The notes: generated from the sequence alone by a model not told the origin. Shown: positions 12,918 to 21,661, numbered from the stretch's first letter. The stretch: DNA of 38,534 bases from DASYQD01 sp036005845 (GCA_036005845.1 DASYQD010000164.1:1-38534); one strand, 5' to 3'. Numbers and translations: made by a program.

Positions 12918-15356
12918 TCAGTCCTGCCGTAGCGCCCGCGCCGGCTCGGTGCGCGCGGCGCGCAACGCCGGCAGCAGGGCGGCGGCGAGGGCGGCGAGCG
13001 CGAGCAGGGCCGGCGCGATGAGCATGCTGGCGGGGTCGAGAGGCTGCACGCCGTAGAGCAGGCCGCGGATGAGGCGTGCCGCGGGAACCCAGAGCGCCAA
13101 TCCGAGTCCGGCGCCGATGAGGAGCAGTCGCGTGGCGGTGCCGAGTACCAGCAGCAGCACGTCGCGCCGCTCGGCGCCGACGGCCATGCGCACGGCGAGC
13201 TCGCGGCGGCCGCTCGTCACCGCGTGGCTCAGCAGCCCGAAGAGGCCGATGGCGGCGACGGCGAGGCCGAGCGCCGCGAAGAGCGAAGCGAGCTCGGCGT
13301 GCATGCGCTCGGCGGTGAGCAGCCGGTCGAGCGCCTGCTCGCCGGTGCTGAAGTCGACGCTGGCAACGAGCGGCGCCACGCGCGCCACCGCGCCGCGCAC
13401 CTGCGCCGCCACGGTCTCCGGCGGCAGCCGTGAGTGCAGCAGCAGGCTCATGCGGCTGTGGCCGCGTTGCGCGTAGGGGAAGTAGACCGCCGGCGGTGTC
13501 GGTGAACCTGCCGGTCCGCCGTTCACGTCGGCGGCCACGCCTACCACGTTCCAGGGTTCGCTGGGCGCGCCCGAGACGTCGATCTCGCGCCCCACCGCCT
13601 GCGCGGCGTCGCCGAAGAGCTGGCGCGCCAGCGTCTCGGCGATCACCACCGCCGGCTGGCCGTCGGCGCGGTCGCGCTCGTCGAGGGCGCGGCCGGCGCG
13701 CAGCGGCACGCCCAGGGTGCTGAAGTAGCCGGGGAAGACGAGGTCGTAACCGCCCTGGTGCGCCTGTTCGGGCCGCTCGGGCCGGCTCACCATGGTGGTG
13801 CGGAACCAGCCGGCGAGCGGCGGCATCTGCGACAGGCTCGCCGCTTCGGTGCCCGGCAGGCGCAGCATCTCCTCGCGGATGCGCGCGTAGAGCTGTCCGG
13901 CATCGTTGGCGCCGCCGAGGTTGCGCGGCGCATACAGCGTCGCGATGTGCAGGTCGTTGACCGGGAAGCCGGGATCGCGCTGCGCCGCGTTGCGCAGCGT
14001 GCGCGCCAGGGTGCCGCCGCCGATGCAGAGCACGAGCGACAGCGCGAGCTGCAGCACGACCAGCGCGCGCCGCACGCCGCCGCCGCGCGAGTCGCCGGCC
14101 GTGCCCCGTGCCGCCGCCAGCGTGCGCAGCGGCCGCAGCACGGCGGGGAGCGAAGCCAGGCTGGCGAGCACGGCGCAAGCGGCCGCGCCGGCGAGCGCGA
14201 ACCCGAGCGAGCGGAGGTCGATGCGCACCAGGCGCGTCGACTCCCACCACGAGCCGAGCCCGCCCGGATCGCTGACCGCCCAGGCGTCGAGGCGCGCGGC
14301 GAGCGCCAGGGCGATGGGGATGCTGGCCAGCGCGCCCAGCGAGCAGACCGTGCACACCTCGGCGATGAGCCGCCCGACGGCGTTCGCCCGCGGCTCGCCG
14401 AGCGCGGCCCGCACGTCGCGGTCGCGCTGCCGTGCCGCCGTGCGCGCCAGCTGGAGGTTGGTGACGCTGGCGGCGGCGAGGAGCAGGAACAGCAGCGCGC
14501 CGCCGAGCAGGGCGCGCGCGGCGTCGAGCTGCGGATCGGGGCCGACCGAGTCGTAGCGGTCGGCGCGCGCCACGAACACCCGCCGCGCGCCGCTCGACGG
14601 GCCCGTCGTCGGGTCGCCGCCGTCGATGGGACCCTCCGCGTCGGCGGCGCGGGCAGCGGGAGCGAGCGCCGCCTGCAGCCGCGGCAGCGTGACGTCGCCA
14701 TCGACACGTCCGACGAGCTGCAGGAAGTGGCTCATGGGGTCGGTGAGCCGCGCCGTACCGGTGACCTCGTCGACGCGCTGCAACGGCACGTAGAGCGCGC
14801 CGCCGCGGCCGTGGCCGATGAACCCTTCCGGCGCGATGCCGACGATCGTCGCCTGCCTGCCATTGATCGGCAGCGGCTTGCCGATGACGTCACGGTCGCC
14901 GCCGAGCTGGGCGCGCCAGAAGGCCGGGTGGAGGACGACGACCGCCGGCGCGCCAGGGCGATCGTCCGCCGGCTGCAGCAGCCGCCCGAGCAGCGGCCGT
15001 GCGCCGAAGGTAGCGAAGTAGTCGCCGCTCACCGCGAACGCCCAGGCGAAGCGCGGCGGCTCCGAGCCGCCCACCGCGACGCCGATGGGCGTATAGGCGG
15101 CGAGCTCGCGCAGCCCGGCGCGCCGCTCCTGACGTCCATGCAGCAGCTCGAAATCGCGGTACGAAGAGGGCAGGCGCGGGTCCTGGTCGGTGCCGAGGTA
15201 GACGGCGACCATACGGGCGCCGCGCGGCCCGTCCACGCGCGGCCAGAGCACGGCGCCCAGGTAGGCGAACAGGCCGGTGCTCACGCCGACGGCGAGCGCC
15301 ACCAGCGCGATCGCCGGGAACACGGTGGCGGGTTGGCGCAGCAGTCGGCGCAGCAT
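12918..15356 (-). CDS. FtsX/MacB-type ABC permease (ADOP-like), orphan
   Basis: An 812-residue inner-membrane protein with the duplicated MacB-periplasmic-core plus FtsX-permease layout of the ADOP (acidobacterial duplicated orphan permease) group. A transmembrane helix at about 13-35 (PAIALVALAVGVSTGLFAYL) is followed by a periplasmic core (SGDYFATFGARPLLGRLL; INGRQATIVGIAPEGFIG). Next come a first FtsX-like block near 285-420 (RDVRAALGEPRANAVGRLIA), a helix near 430, a second core (GYFSTLGVPLRAGRALDERD), and three final helices ending ARTEPARALRQD. No ATP-binding subunit gene is adjacent, as is usual for this group. Members are linked to mechanotransmission or export of peptides, lipids or macrolides, but no substrate can be assigned. 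It is divergent from parC. Confidence 0.88.
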   Translation of the reverse strand: MLRRLLRQPATVFPAIALVALAVGVSTGLFAYLGAVLWPRVDGPRGARMVAVYLGTDQDPRLPSSYRDFELLHGRQERRAGLRELAAYTPIGVAVGGSEPPRFAWAFAVSGDYFATFGARPLLGRLLQPADDRPGAPAVVVLHPAFWRAQLGGDRDVIGKPLPINGRQATIVGIAPEGFIGHGRGGALYVPLQRVDEVTGTARLTDPMSHFLQLVGRVDGDVTLPRLQAALAPAARAADAEGPIDGGDPTTGPSSGARRVFVARADRYDSVGPDPQLDAARALLGGALLFLLLAAASVTNLQLARTAARQRDRDVRAALGEPRANAVGRLIAEVCTVCSLGALASIPIALALAARLDAWAVSDPGGLGSWWESTRLVRIDLRSLGFALAGAAACAVLASLASLPAVLRPLRTLAAARGTAGDSRGGGVRRALVVLQLALSLVLCIGGGTLARTLRNAAQRDPGFPVNDLHIATLYAPRNLGGANDAGQLYARIREEMLRLPGTEAASLSQMPPLAGWFRTTMVSRPERPEQAHQGGYDLVFPGYFSTLGVPLRAGRALDERDRADGQPAVVIAETLARQLFGDAAQAVGREIDVSGAPSEPWNVVGVAADVNGGPAGSPTPPAVYFPYAQRGHSRMSLLLHSRLPPETVAAQVRGAVARVAPLVASVDFSTGEQALDRLLTAERMHAELASLFAALGLAVAAIGLFGLLSHAVTSGRRELAVRMAVGAERRDVLLLVLGTATRLLLIGAGLGLALWVPAARLIRGLLYGVQPLDPASMLIAPALLALAALAAALLPALRAARTEPARALRQD

Positions 15357-15422
15357 GACGCGAGAGCGAGCGAAGTCAGTCTACAGAAGCCCGAGCGTGC
15401 GGGAGCGTCCGGGAGACCCCTT

Positions 15423-15431
15423 TGCTACCAT
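15423..15431 (+). promoter_or_regulatory. Extended -10 promoter element for parC
   Basis: TGC-TACCAT (hexamer 15426-15431) matches an extended -10 and lies 9 nt before ATG 15441, with no Shine-Dalgarno between. A near-leaderless transcript is predicted. The same TTGCTAnCnT context recurs before the membrane-protein gene at 21743. Confidence 0.4.
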
Positions 15432-15440
15432 CCGCGCCGC

Positions 15441-17756
15441 ATGCCGAGAGCTTCGAAGCGGTCGGGCGCCAACGGCGCCGCGCCGCCGCCCCCGCCGCAA
15501 GTCCCCGACGTCGAGCGCCTCGCTCTCGCCGACTTCACCGAGAAGGCGTACCTCGACTACTCGATGTACGTCGTGCTCGACCGCGCGCTGCCGGCGCTGG
15601 CGGACGGGCTCAAGCCGGTGCAGCGGCGCATTGTGTACGCGATGTCGGAGCTCGGGCTCTCGGCCACCGCCAAGTACAAGAAGTCGGCGCGCACGGTGGG
15701 CGACGTGCTGGGCAAGTTCCACCCGCACGGCGACTCCGCCTGCTACGAGGCGATGGTGTTGATGGCGCAGCCGTTCTCGTTCCGCTACCCGCTCGTCGAC
15801 GGGCAGGGGAACTGGGGCTCGCAGGACGACCCGCGCTCGTTCGCCGCCATGCGCTATACCGAGGCGCGGCTGACGGCCTTCGCGCAGACACTACTCTCGG
15901 AGCTGCCGCACGGCACCGTCGACTGGGTGCCCAACTTCGACGGCACGCTGGAGGAGCCCGAGGTGTTGCCGTCGCGGCTGCCGCACGTGCTGCTCAACGG
16001 CGCCTCGGGCATCGCCGTCGGCCTCGCCACGGACATCCCGCCCCACAACCTGCGCGAGGTGGTGGCGGCCGCGGTGGCGCTGCTGGAGGATCCCGACATC
16101 ACGAGCAAGCAGCTCGCGAAGCTGATCCCGGGGCCGGACTTCGCGACCGAGGCCGAGATCATCAGCCCGCCGGAAGAGCTGCGCCAGGTGCACGACACCG
16201 GCATGGGCTCGATCCGCATGCGCGCCGCCTGGGAGCGCGAAGACCAGGAGGTGGTGATCACCGCGCTGCCGTACCAGGTCTCCGGCTCGAAGGTGCAGCA
16301 GCAGATCGCGGCGCAGATGCAGGCCAAGAAGCTGCCCTGGGTGGACGACCTGCGCGACGAGTCCGACCACGAGAACCCGACGCGCCTCGTCATCTCGCTG
16401 CGCAGCTCGCGCGTCGACGTCGAGTCGGTGATGGCGCACCTCTTCGCCACCACCGACCTCGAGCGCACCTACCGCGTCAACATGAACGCCATCGGCCTCG
16501 ACGGCCGGCCGCGGCTCTACACGCTGCGCACCATGCTCGTCGAGTGGCTGGAGTTCCGCACCGAGACGGTGCGCCGCCGCCTCCAACACCGCTACGACCG
16601 GGTGCTGGCGCGCCTCCACGTCCTCGAAGGCTTCCTCGTCGCCTTCCTCAACATCGACGAGGTGATCGCCATCATCCGCCGCGAGGAGGAGCCGAAGCCG
16701 GTGCTCATGGCGCGTTTCGCGCTCACCGATGCGCAGGCGGAGGCGATCCTCGAGCTCAAGCTGCGCCACCTCTCACGCCTCGAGGAGATGAAGATTCGCG
16801 GCGAGCAGGACGAGCTGATGCGCGAGCGCGACGAGCTCGAGAGCATCCTCAAGTCGAAGAAGCGCCTGGCGAGGAAGGTGCGCGAGGAGCTCGAGGCCGA
16901 CGCCGAGCAGCACGGCGATGCGCGCCGCTCGCCGATCGTGCAGCGCGAGGCGGCCAAGGCGCTCGCCGAGGAGCAGCTCGTCCCGTCGGAGCCGATCACC
17001 GTGGCGATCTCGGAGAAGGGTTGGGTGCGCGCCGCCAAGGGCCACGAGCTCGAGCCGCGCGAGCTGCAGTACCGCGCCGGCGACGCCTTCCTGCATGCCG
17101 CGCGCGGGCGCAGCAACCAGCCGGCGGTGTTCCTCGACTCGACGGGACGCGCCTACGCGCTGCCCAGCCACAATCTGCCCTCGGCGCGCGGGCAGGGCGA
17201 GCCGCTCACCAGCACGGTCAACCCGCCGCCCGGCGCCTCGTTCGTCGGCGTCGTGCTGGCGGCCGAAGACGATCTCGTGCTGCTGGCGAGCGACGCCGGC
17301 TACGGCTTCCTGGCGCCGTTCGGGGAGCTGCAGACGCGGCACACGGCCGGCAAGGTGGCGATGACGCTGTCGAAGGGCGCCCGGCCATTGCCGCCCTTCC
17401 GCGTCGGCAAGGTGAACGGCGACGAGCTGCTCGCCGTCGCCACCGACTCCGGCAACCTGTTGCTCTTCCCACTCGCCGAGCTGCCGCAGATGCCGCGCGG
17501 CAAGGGCGTCAAGCTGCTCAACATCCCCGCCAAGCGGCAGGGCCAGGAGCGGCTGGTGGCGCCGGTGGTGCTGGCGCCCGGCGCCACGCTGCGCGTGCAC
17601 TCGGGCAAGCGCTTCTACCAGATCAAGAAGAGCGACCTCGAGCACTTCCAGGGCGCCCGCGCGCAGCGCGGCGGCCGGCTGCCGCGCGGCTTCCAGAACG
17701 TCACTGCGCTCGAAGTGGTGGGGCAGCAGGCCGAGCCCGAGCTGCCGCTGGTCTGA
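15441..17756 (+). CDS. parC: DNA topoisomerase IV subunit A (ParC)
   Basis: A 771-residue cleavage-rejoining subunit of topoisomerase IV and partner of ParE (9163-11058). The winged-helix core has KPVQRRIVYAMSELGLSA and GKFHPHGDSACYEAMVLMAQ, with the catalytic Tyr139 in MRYTEARLT. The quinolone-contact positions equivalent to E. coli Ser80 and Glu84 are Ser99 and Glu103, both in the sensitive state. Further blocks: GIAVGLATDIPPHNLREV, the coiled coil LKLRHLSRLEEMKIRGEQDE, and a C-terminal beta-pinwheel with degenerate GyrA-box-like repeats (SNQPAVFLDSTGRAYALP; GEPLTSTVNPPPGA). It lacks the canonical GyrA box, as expected for ParC. ATG 15441 is fixed by homology; about 20 N-terminal residues are a Pro/Ala-rich extension compared with E. 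coli. Confidence 0.96.
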   Translation: MPRASKRSGANGAAPPPPPQVPDVERLALADFTEKAYLDYSMYVVLDRALPALADGLKPVQRRIVYAMSELGLSATAKYKKSARTVGDVLGKFHPHGDSACYEAMVLMAQPFSFRYPLVDGQGNWGSQDDPRSFAAMRYTEARLTAFAQTLLSELPHGTVDWVPNFDGTLEEPEVLPSRLPHVLLNGASGIAVGLATDIPPHNLREVVAAAVALLEDPDITSKQLAKLIPGPDFATEAEIISPPEELRQVHDTGMGSIRMRAAWEREDQEVVITALPYQVSGSKVQQQIAAQMQAKKLPWVDDLRDESDHENPTRLVISLRSSRVDVESVMAHLFATTDLERTYRVNMNAIGLDGRPRLYTLRTMLVEWLEFRTETVRRRLQHRYDRVLARLHVLEGFLVAFLNIDEVIAIIRREEEPKPVLMARFALTDAQAEAILELKLRHLSRLEEMKIRGEQDELMRERDELESILKSKKRLARKVREELEADAEQHGDARRSPIVQREAAKALAEEQLVPSEPITVAISEKGWVRAAKGHELEPRELQYRAGDAFLHAARGRSNQPAVFLDSTGRAYALPSHNLPSARGQGEPLTSTVNPPPGASFVGVVLAAEDDLVLLASDAGYGFLAPFGELQTRHTAGKVAMTLSKGARPLPPFRVGKVNGDELLAVATDSGNLLLFPLAELPQMPRGKGVKLLNIPAKRQGQERLVAPVVLAPGATLRVHSGKRFYQIKKSDLEHFQGARAQRGGRLPRGFQNVTALEVVGQQAEPELPLV

Positions 17757-17803
17757 TCGTTCTGGCAATCGCCTTGCACCTTCCGGCGGCGGGAGGAGCA
17801 GCC

Positions 17804-18742
17804 ATGCCAGAGACGCAACGCCAACCGAGTCATCCCCGCCCGAGCAAGCGCCGGAAGAGCAACGGCAAAGGCGAAGACCGCAAGCCGAAGTCGCCGTTCC
17901 CCGAGCAGCACCAGGAGAAGCCGGGCATCGAAGCCGCCCTCGAGCCGCGCCCGAAGTACGAGGCTCCTGAATACAAGGCAGCCGGCAAGCTCGAGGGCAA
18001 GGTGGCGCTCATCACCGGCGGCGACTCCGGCATCGGCCGCGCCGTGGCAGTGCTCTTCGCCAAGGAAGGCGCCGACGTCGCCTTCACCTACCTGCCCGAA
18101 GAGCAGGAGGACGCCGACGAGACGCGCTCGGCGATCGAGGACGAGGGCTCGGAAGCGGTGGCGCTCGCCGGCGACTTGACCGACCCCGAGTTCTGCGAGC
18201 GCGTCGTCGGCGAGACCGTCGAGTCGCTGGGCCGCCTCGACATCCTGGTCAACAACGTCGCCTTCCAGCAGAGCCAGGAGAAGCTCGAGGAGATCAGCGA
18301 GGAGCAGTGGGACCACACCTTCAAGACCAACATCTACGGCTACTTCCGCATGACCAAGGCGGCGCTGCCGCACCTCGGCAAGGGCTCGGTGATCCTCAAC
18401 ACCGGGTCGATCACCGGCTTGGAAGGGAGCTCGCACCTGCTCGACTACGCGGCGACCAAGGGCGCCATCCACGCCTTCACCAAGTCGCTGGCGCAGAACC
18501 TCGTCGATCGCGGGATCCGCGTCAACTGCATCGCGCCAGGGCCGGTGTGGACGCCGCTCAACCCTTCCGACAACAAGTCGCCCGAGGAAGTGGCGAAGTT
18601 CGGCGCCGACACGCCGATGAAGCGCCCGGCGCAGCCCGAGGAGATCGCGCCGGCCTACGTCTACTTCGCCTCGCCGGCCGACTCGAGCTTCGTCACCGGC
18701 GAGGTGCTGACGCTACTCGGCGGCGAGACCACCGCCGGGTAG
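17804..18742 (+). CDS. SDR-family oxidoreductase with hydrophilic N-terminal extension
   Basis: A 312-residue short-chain dehydrogenase/reductase. The nucleotide loop is TGGDSGIGRAVAV (71-83), followed by NNVAF (150-154) and N176. The catalytic triad is S202 (NTGSITG), Y215 and K219 (YAATKGA), then the RVNCIAPGPVWTPL segment. The first 60 residues are charged and rich in Lys, Pro and Glu (QRQPSHPRPSKRRKSNGKGE). This is the layout of the YhdF/YhxD and stress-induced glucose/ribitol dehydrogenase-like group, so oxidation or reduction of a sugar or polyol with NAD(P) is likely but not proven. GGGAGGAG at 17791-17798 is a clear ribosome site for ATG 17804. It lies 47 nt after parC and might be co-transcribed. 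Confidence 0.88.
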   Translation: MPETQRQPSHPRPSKRRKSNGKGEDRKPKSPFPEQHQEKPGIEAALEPRPKYEAPEYKAAGKLEGKVALITGGDSGIGRAVAVLFAKEGADVAFTYLPEEQEDADETRSAIEDEGSEAVALAGDLTDPEFCERVVGETVESLGRLDILVNNVAFQQSQEKLEEISEEQWDHTFKTNIYGYFRMTKAALPHLGKGSVILNTGSITGLEGSSHLLDYAATKGAIHAFTKSLAQNLVDRGIRVNCIAPGPVWTPLNPSDNKSPEEVAKFGADTPMKRPAQPEEIAPAYVYFASPADSSFVTGEVLTLLGGETTAG

Positions 18743-18757
18743 CGACGCACCGAAGGC

Positions 18758-20221
18758 TCAGTAGGACTCGTAGGCGCCCTGGTCGACCGACCGGCCGCGC
18801 TTTCGCGGTCCGCCCACGACGTCCGACGGACCGAGCCCGCCCGGCGGGTTCGGCTTGCCCTTGTCCACGGCGATCGAGCGCCGCGTGAGCCGATAGTCGC
18901 GGCCTGCCTTGTTGCGGAACTTGACGTCGAGCCGCTTGCCGACGGTCGTCGAGGTCATCACGAAGGAGGTGCCTTCCTCGTCCACGAGGTTCAACAGCGG
19001 CACGCCGTTGGGGCTGAGGATGATCGAGTTGGCGAGCGAGAACAGGCTCGGCCCGAACCGCGGCGGGAAGCTATTGCGCCAGGGATTTACCGCCAATCCC
19101 ACCCAGCCGCGGTTGTCCGCGATGGTCAGGTTGGTGAGCAGGACGGTCCCTTCGCCCACGTTGCCGGCGTACATGCCGCCGACGTTGCTGTCCGCCACGA
19201 CGGAGTCGCCGAAGCGGATCAGCGAGCCGTGCAGCGCCGCCAGCATCACCTGGACGAAGGAGCTTCCGGAACCGCTGTTGTCGAGGAAGTGGTTCCGCAG
19301 CAGCGTCGTCTGGTTGCCGAGACCGGTGGAGCGCACGTCGATCGCGGTGGCGCGGACGTTGCCCACGGGGTCGCGGTCCATCTCGAGCCGGTTGTCCTCG
19401 ACGAGGTTGTCGTTGACCTCGCCGACCGTGTGGCCCCCGTCGTCGGGGAGCTCGACGAGGATTCCGCCACCCCAGGAAGCGCCCAGCCAGCCGGCGCAAT
19501 GTTGCGGATCGCTGCCGCATGCGGGGTCGAGGTCCGACCGCGAGATGCCGCGGTTGTCCATGATGTGGTTGCCGTCGATCTCGAACGACGCCCCGTCGGA
19601 GGTGGCGCGGGAAACCAGGTACATGCCGGCGCCGTAAGTGAGCCCGTCGGAGACGCGATTGTCGGCGATCTCGTTGCCGGTGAGCCGGAGCCGCCCGGAG
19701 CCGGTCAGCTCGACGCCGATGCCGCCGCCCATGGCGTCCCTGCCCGGCGCGCCGGCGGCGTTGTCGCGCACGGCGCAGTCAGCGATGGTGACCGTGCCAC
19801 CCGAGATCGCCGCTTTGATGCCGCCGCCGAAGCCGGGCTTGCCGACGGAGCCGGTATCGACGCCCTGGATGAAGCCCATCTTCCGCACGGCCAGCGAGCC
19901 GCCGCTCACCTGGAGCGCCAAGGCCCGGCCGCGCCTGTCGGCGTCGACGCGGGTCTCGCCGCACCCGCAATCGAACTTGGAGTTCCAGCCGCCGCTGATG
20001 AGCAGCGATCCACTGGCCATCGCCAGCGTCAGATTCTCGCGGTAGGTGCCCGCCTGCACGCGGATCTCGTCGTCCTCGCCATTCGCGAGGGCGACGTCGA
20101 TCGCCGCCTGAATGGTGTGGTGGGAACCTCCGGGGCCCACGGTCAGAACTGCCGCACGAGCCGTTGCCGCCACCATCACCGCGACCAGCGCTACCGCCAA
20201 CGCTCTCGACCGTTGGGTCAT
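18758..20221 (-). CDS. Secreted right-handed parallel beta-helix protein
   Basis: A 487-residue exported protein. Residues 1-23 are a Sec signal peptide (LAVALVAVMVAATARA-A). The N-terminus of the mature part, VGPGGSHHTIQAAIDVALAN, is the usual opening of pectate-lyase-like or choice-of-anchor beta-helix proteins. Repeated short strands with Asn/Gly turns follow (GNEIADNRVSDG; GNHIMDNRGIS; DNLVEDNRLEMD; LRNHFLDNSG; LTNLTIADNRG), each about 25-35 residues apart. It ends RGRSVDQGAYESY, a terminal motif common in these proteins (D-x-G-A-x-E). Two Cys-rich loops (FDCGCGE and PACGSDPQHC) may form disulfides. No catalytic lyase residues can be assigned. GGAGG precedes ATG 20221 with 8-nt spacing. 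It is convergent with the SDR gene, 15 bp apart. Confidence 0.82.
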   Translation of the reverse strand: MTQRSRALAVALVAVMVAATARAAVLTVGPGGSHHTIQAAIDVALANGEDDEIRVQAGTYRENLTLAMASGSLLISGGWNSKFDCGCGETRVDADRRGRALALQVSGGSLAVRKMGFIQGVDTGSVGKPGFGGGIKAAISGGTVTIADCAVRDNAAGAPGRDAMGGGIGVELTGSGRLRLTGNEIADNRVSDGLTYGAGMYLVSRATSDGASFEIDGNHIMDNRGISRSDLDPACGSDPQHCAGWLGASWGGGILVELPDDGGHTVGEVNDNLVEDNRLEMDRDPVGNVRATAIDVRSTGLGNQTTLLRNHFLDNSGSGSSFVQVMLAALHGSLIRFGDSVVADSNVGGMYAGNVGEGTVLLTNLTIADNRGWVGLAVNPWRNSFPPRFGPSLFSLANSIILSPNGVPLLNLVDEEGTSFVMTSTTVGKRLDVKFRNKAGRDYRLTRRSIAVDKGKPNPPGGLGPSDVVGGPRKRGRSVDQGAYESY

Positions 20222-20249
20222 GGCCAGGTCCTCCGGTTGGTTCTCGCAC

Positions 20250-20257
20250 TAGCATAC
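20250..20257. promoter_or_regulatory. Overlapping divergent -10 elements between the beta-helix gene and rpiB
   Basis: TAGCAT (plus strand, 20250-20255) is 7 nt before ATG 20263 of rpiB. The same bases read on the minus strand as TATGCT (20257-20252), a possible -10 for the beta-helix gene starting at 20221. The two promoters would share melting sequence and be mutually exclusive. Pattern-based and weak. Confidence 0.3.
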
Positions 20258-20262
20258 GCCTG

Positions 20263-20694
20263 ATGCGCATCGCCCTGGCCTCCGACCACGCCGGGTTTCG
20301 TTACAAGGAACGGCTGAAAGGGTTGTTGGCCGAGCGCGGGCACGAGGCGGTCGACTTCGGCACCCACTCCGAGGAATCCGTCGACTACCCGCTCTTCATC
20401 CGCCCCGCCGCCGAGGCGGTGGCGGCGGGGGAGTGCGAGCGCGGCATCGTGCTCGGCGGCTCGGGCAACGGCGAGGCGATGGCCGCCAACCGCGTACGCG
20501 GCGTGCGCTGCGCGCTCTGCTGGAGCCGCGAGAGCGCCGAGCTGGCGCGCCGGCACAACGACGCCAACGTCATCTCCCTCGGCGAGCGGTTGCTGGGCTG
20601 GGAGCTGGTGGTCGAGATCGTCGATGCTTGGCTGCAGACGCCGTTCGAAGGCGGGCGGCACGCGCGCCGCATCGCCGAGCTCGACGCGCCCTAG
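20263..20694 (+). CDS. rpiB: Ribose-5-phosphate isomerase B
   Basis: A 143-residue RpiB/LacAB-family isomerase interconverting ribose-5-phosphate and ribulose-5-phosphate in the pentose phosphate pathway. It opens MRIALASDHAGFRYKERLKG, with the substrate-binding SDHAG, and has VDYPLFIRPAAEAVA. The active-site loop is GGSGNGEAMAANRVRG. In E. coli RpiB this loop carries Cys as the base; here that position is Ser67 and a Glu follows at 71, the arrangement of mycobacterial-type RpiB, which uses Glu instead. NDANVISLGERLLG is the second family block. It is convergent with corA, with stops about 10 bp apart in a small duplication. Confidence 0.93.
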   Translation: MRIALASDHAGFRYKERLKGLLAERGHEAVDFGTHSEESVDYPLFIRPAAEAVAAGECERGIVLGGSGNGEAMAANRVRGVRCALCWSRESAELARRHNDANVISLGERLLGWELVVEIVDAWLQTPFEGGRHARRIAELDAP

Positions 20695-20716
20695 ACCTTC
20701 GACCTTAGACCTTCGA
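20692..20716. repeat. 14-bp tandem duplication spanning the rpiB and corA stop codons
   Basis: The 11-mer tagaccttcga occurs at 20692-20702 and again at 20706-20716, a 14-bp period. The rpiB TAG (20692-20694) and the corA TAA (20707-20705) each lie in one copy. It looks like a slippage duplication between convergent genes. No hairpin terminator is evident here. Confidence 0.6.
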
Positions 20717-21661
20717 TACCCGCCGCACGACGGCGACGGCGATGACCACCGCCGCGATCATCATCGCGATGGCGACCGGCACGCCCCAGGGCGCGGCGAA
20801 CGGCGGCCAGTTGTGTTCGAAGTTCATGCCGTAGAAGCCGGTGATCACCGCCAGCACGCCGATGACGATGGTGACGACGGTGAGCCGGTTGACGACGCGG
20901 TTGAGGCGGTTCGACGTCGCCGACATGTAGAGGTCGATGCCGCTCGACAGCAGGTCGCGGAAGGTGTCGGCCATGTCGGTGATGCGCAGCAGGTGGTCCT
21001 GCACGTCGCGCAGGTAGTAGGAGAGCTGCTCGGTCTCGAGGTAGGGCAGGTCGCGGCGGTTGATCAGCGTCATCGCGTCGCGTTGCGGGGCCACGACTTT
21101 GCGGATGAGCACGAGCTGGCGCTTGAGGCGGAAGAGGCGCTCGAGCGTCTCGTGGCTCGGCTTCTCCAGCACCAGATCCTCGAGCGTGTCGATCTCGTCG
21201 CCGAGCTCGTCGAGCATGGGGAAGTAGCCGTCGACGACGGTGTCGAGCAGCGCGTAGAGCACGTGCGCGGCGTTCGCGGTGTCGGGGAAGAGGCGGCTGA
21301 CGCGGCGCTGCGCCTCGTCCAGCGCCGGCTCCTCCTTGGGGTGCACCGTGACGACCAGGTTCTTGGCGACGAAGACGTCGAGCTCGCGGAACTGCACCTC
21401 GCAGTCGCACAGCTCGCCGGGGTTCAAGATGAGGAAGAGGTGCTGCGGGTACTCCTCGACCTTGGGGCGCTGGTGCTGGTTGCGGGTGTCCTCGATGGCG
21501 AGCGGGTGGAAGTGGAGGAGGTCGCGCATCATCGCCGCCTCGCCGTCGTCGGGACCGGTGACGTCGATCCAGACGAAGCTGCCGGCGGCGAGCACGGTCT
21601 TCAGCTTCGAGGCGTGGGTCTCCTCCAGGCCGTGCTTGCCGGCGGTGAGGAGACGGATCAC
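20705..21661 (-). CDS. corA: CorA-type magnesium/divalent cation channel
   Basis: A 318-residue CorA family protein that carries Mg2+ (or Co2+/Ni2+) passively across the inner membrane as a homopentamer. The large cytoplasmic funnel includes FHPLAIEDTRNQHQRPKVEE and VVTVHPKEEPALDEAQRR. The long stalk helix holds SATSNRLNRVVNRLTVVTIV, and the pore is TM1 with the signature Y-G-M-N-F (residues about 283-287) followed by TM2. The start is GTG 21661 (M-I-R-L-L), which overlaps the stop of a 15-codon upstream ORF by GTGA. A frame extension beyond GTG has no usable start. Together with mgtE it gives the cell two Mg2+ uptake routes encoded in this window. Confidence 0.93.
   Translation of the reverse strand: MIRLLTAGKHGLEETHASKLKTVLAAGSFVWIDVTGPDDGEAAMMRDLLHFHPLAIEDTRNQHQRPKVEEYPQHLFLILNPGELCDCEVQFRELDVFVAKNLVVTVHPKEEPALDEAQRRVSRLFPDTANAAHVLYALLDTVVDGYFPMLDELGDEIDTLEDLVLEKPSHETLERLFRLKRQLVLIRKVVAPQRDAMTLINRRDLPYLETEQLSYYLRDVQDHLLRITDMADTFRDLLSSGIDLYMSATSNRLNRVVNRLTVVTIVIGVLAVITGFYGMNFEHNWPPFAAPWGVPVAIAMMIAAVVIAVAVVRRVSKV

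Noticed and set aside
13758..15440. Open frame continuous with parC on its 5' side
   Set aside because: It is antisense to the FtsX-type permease and unlike any protein. ParC homology begins right at ATG 15441, which also has its own extended -10.
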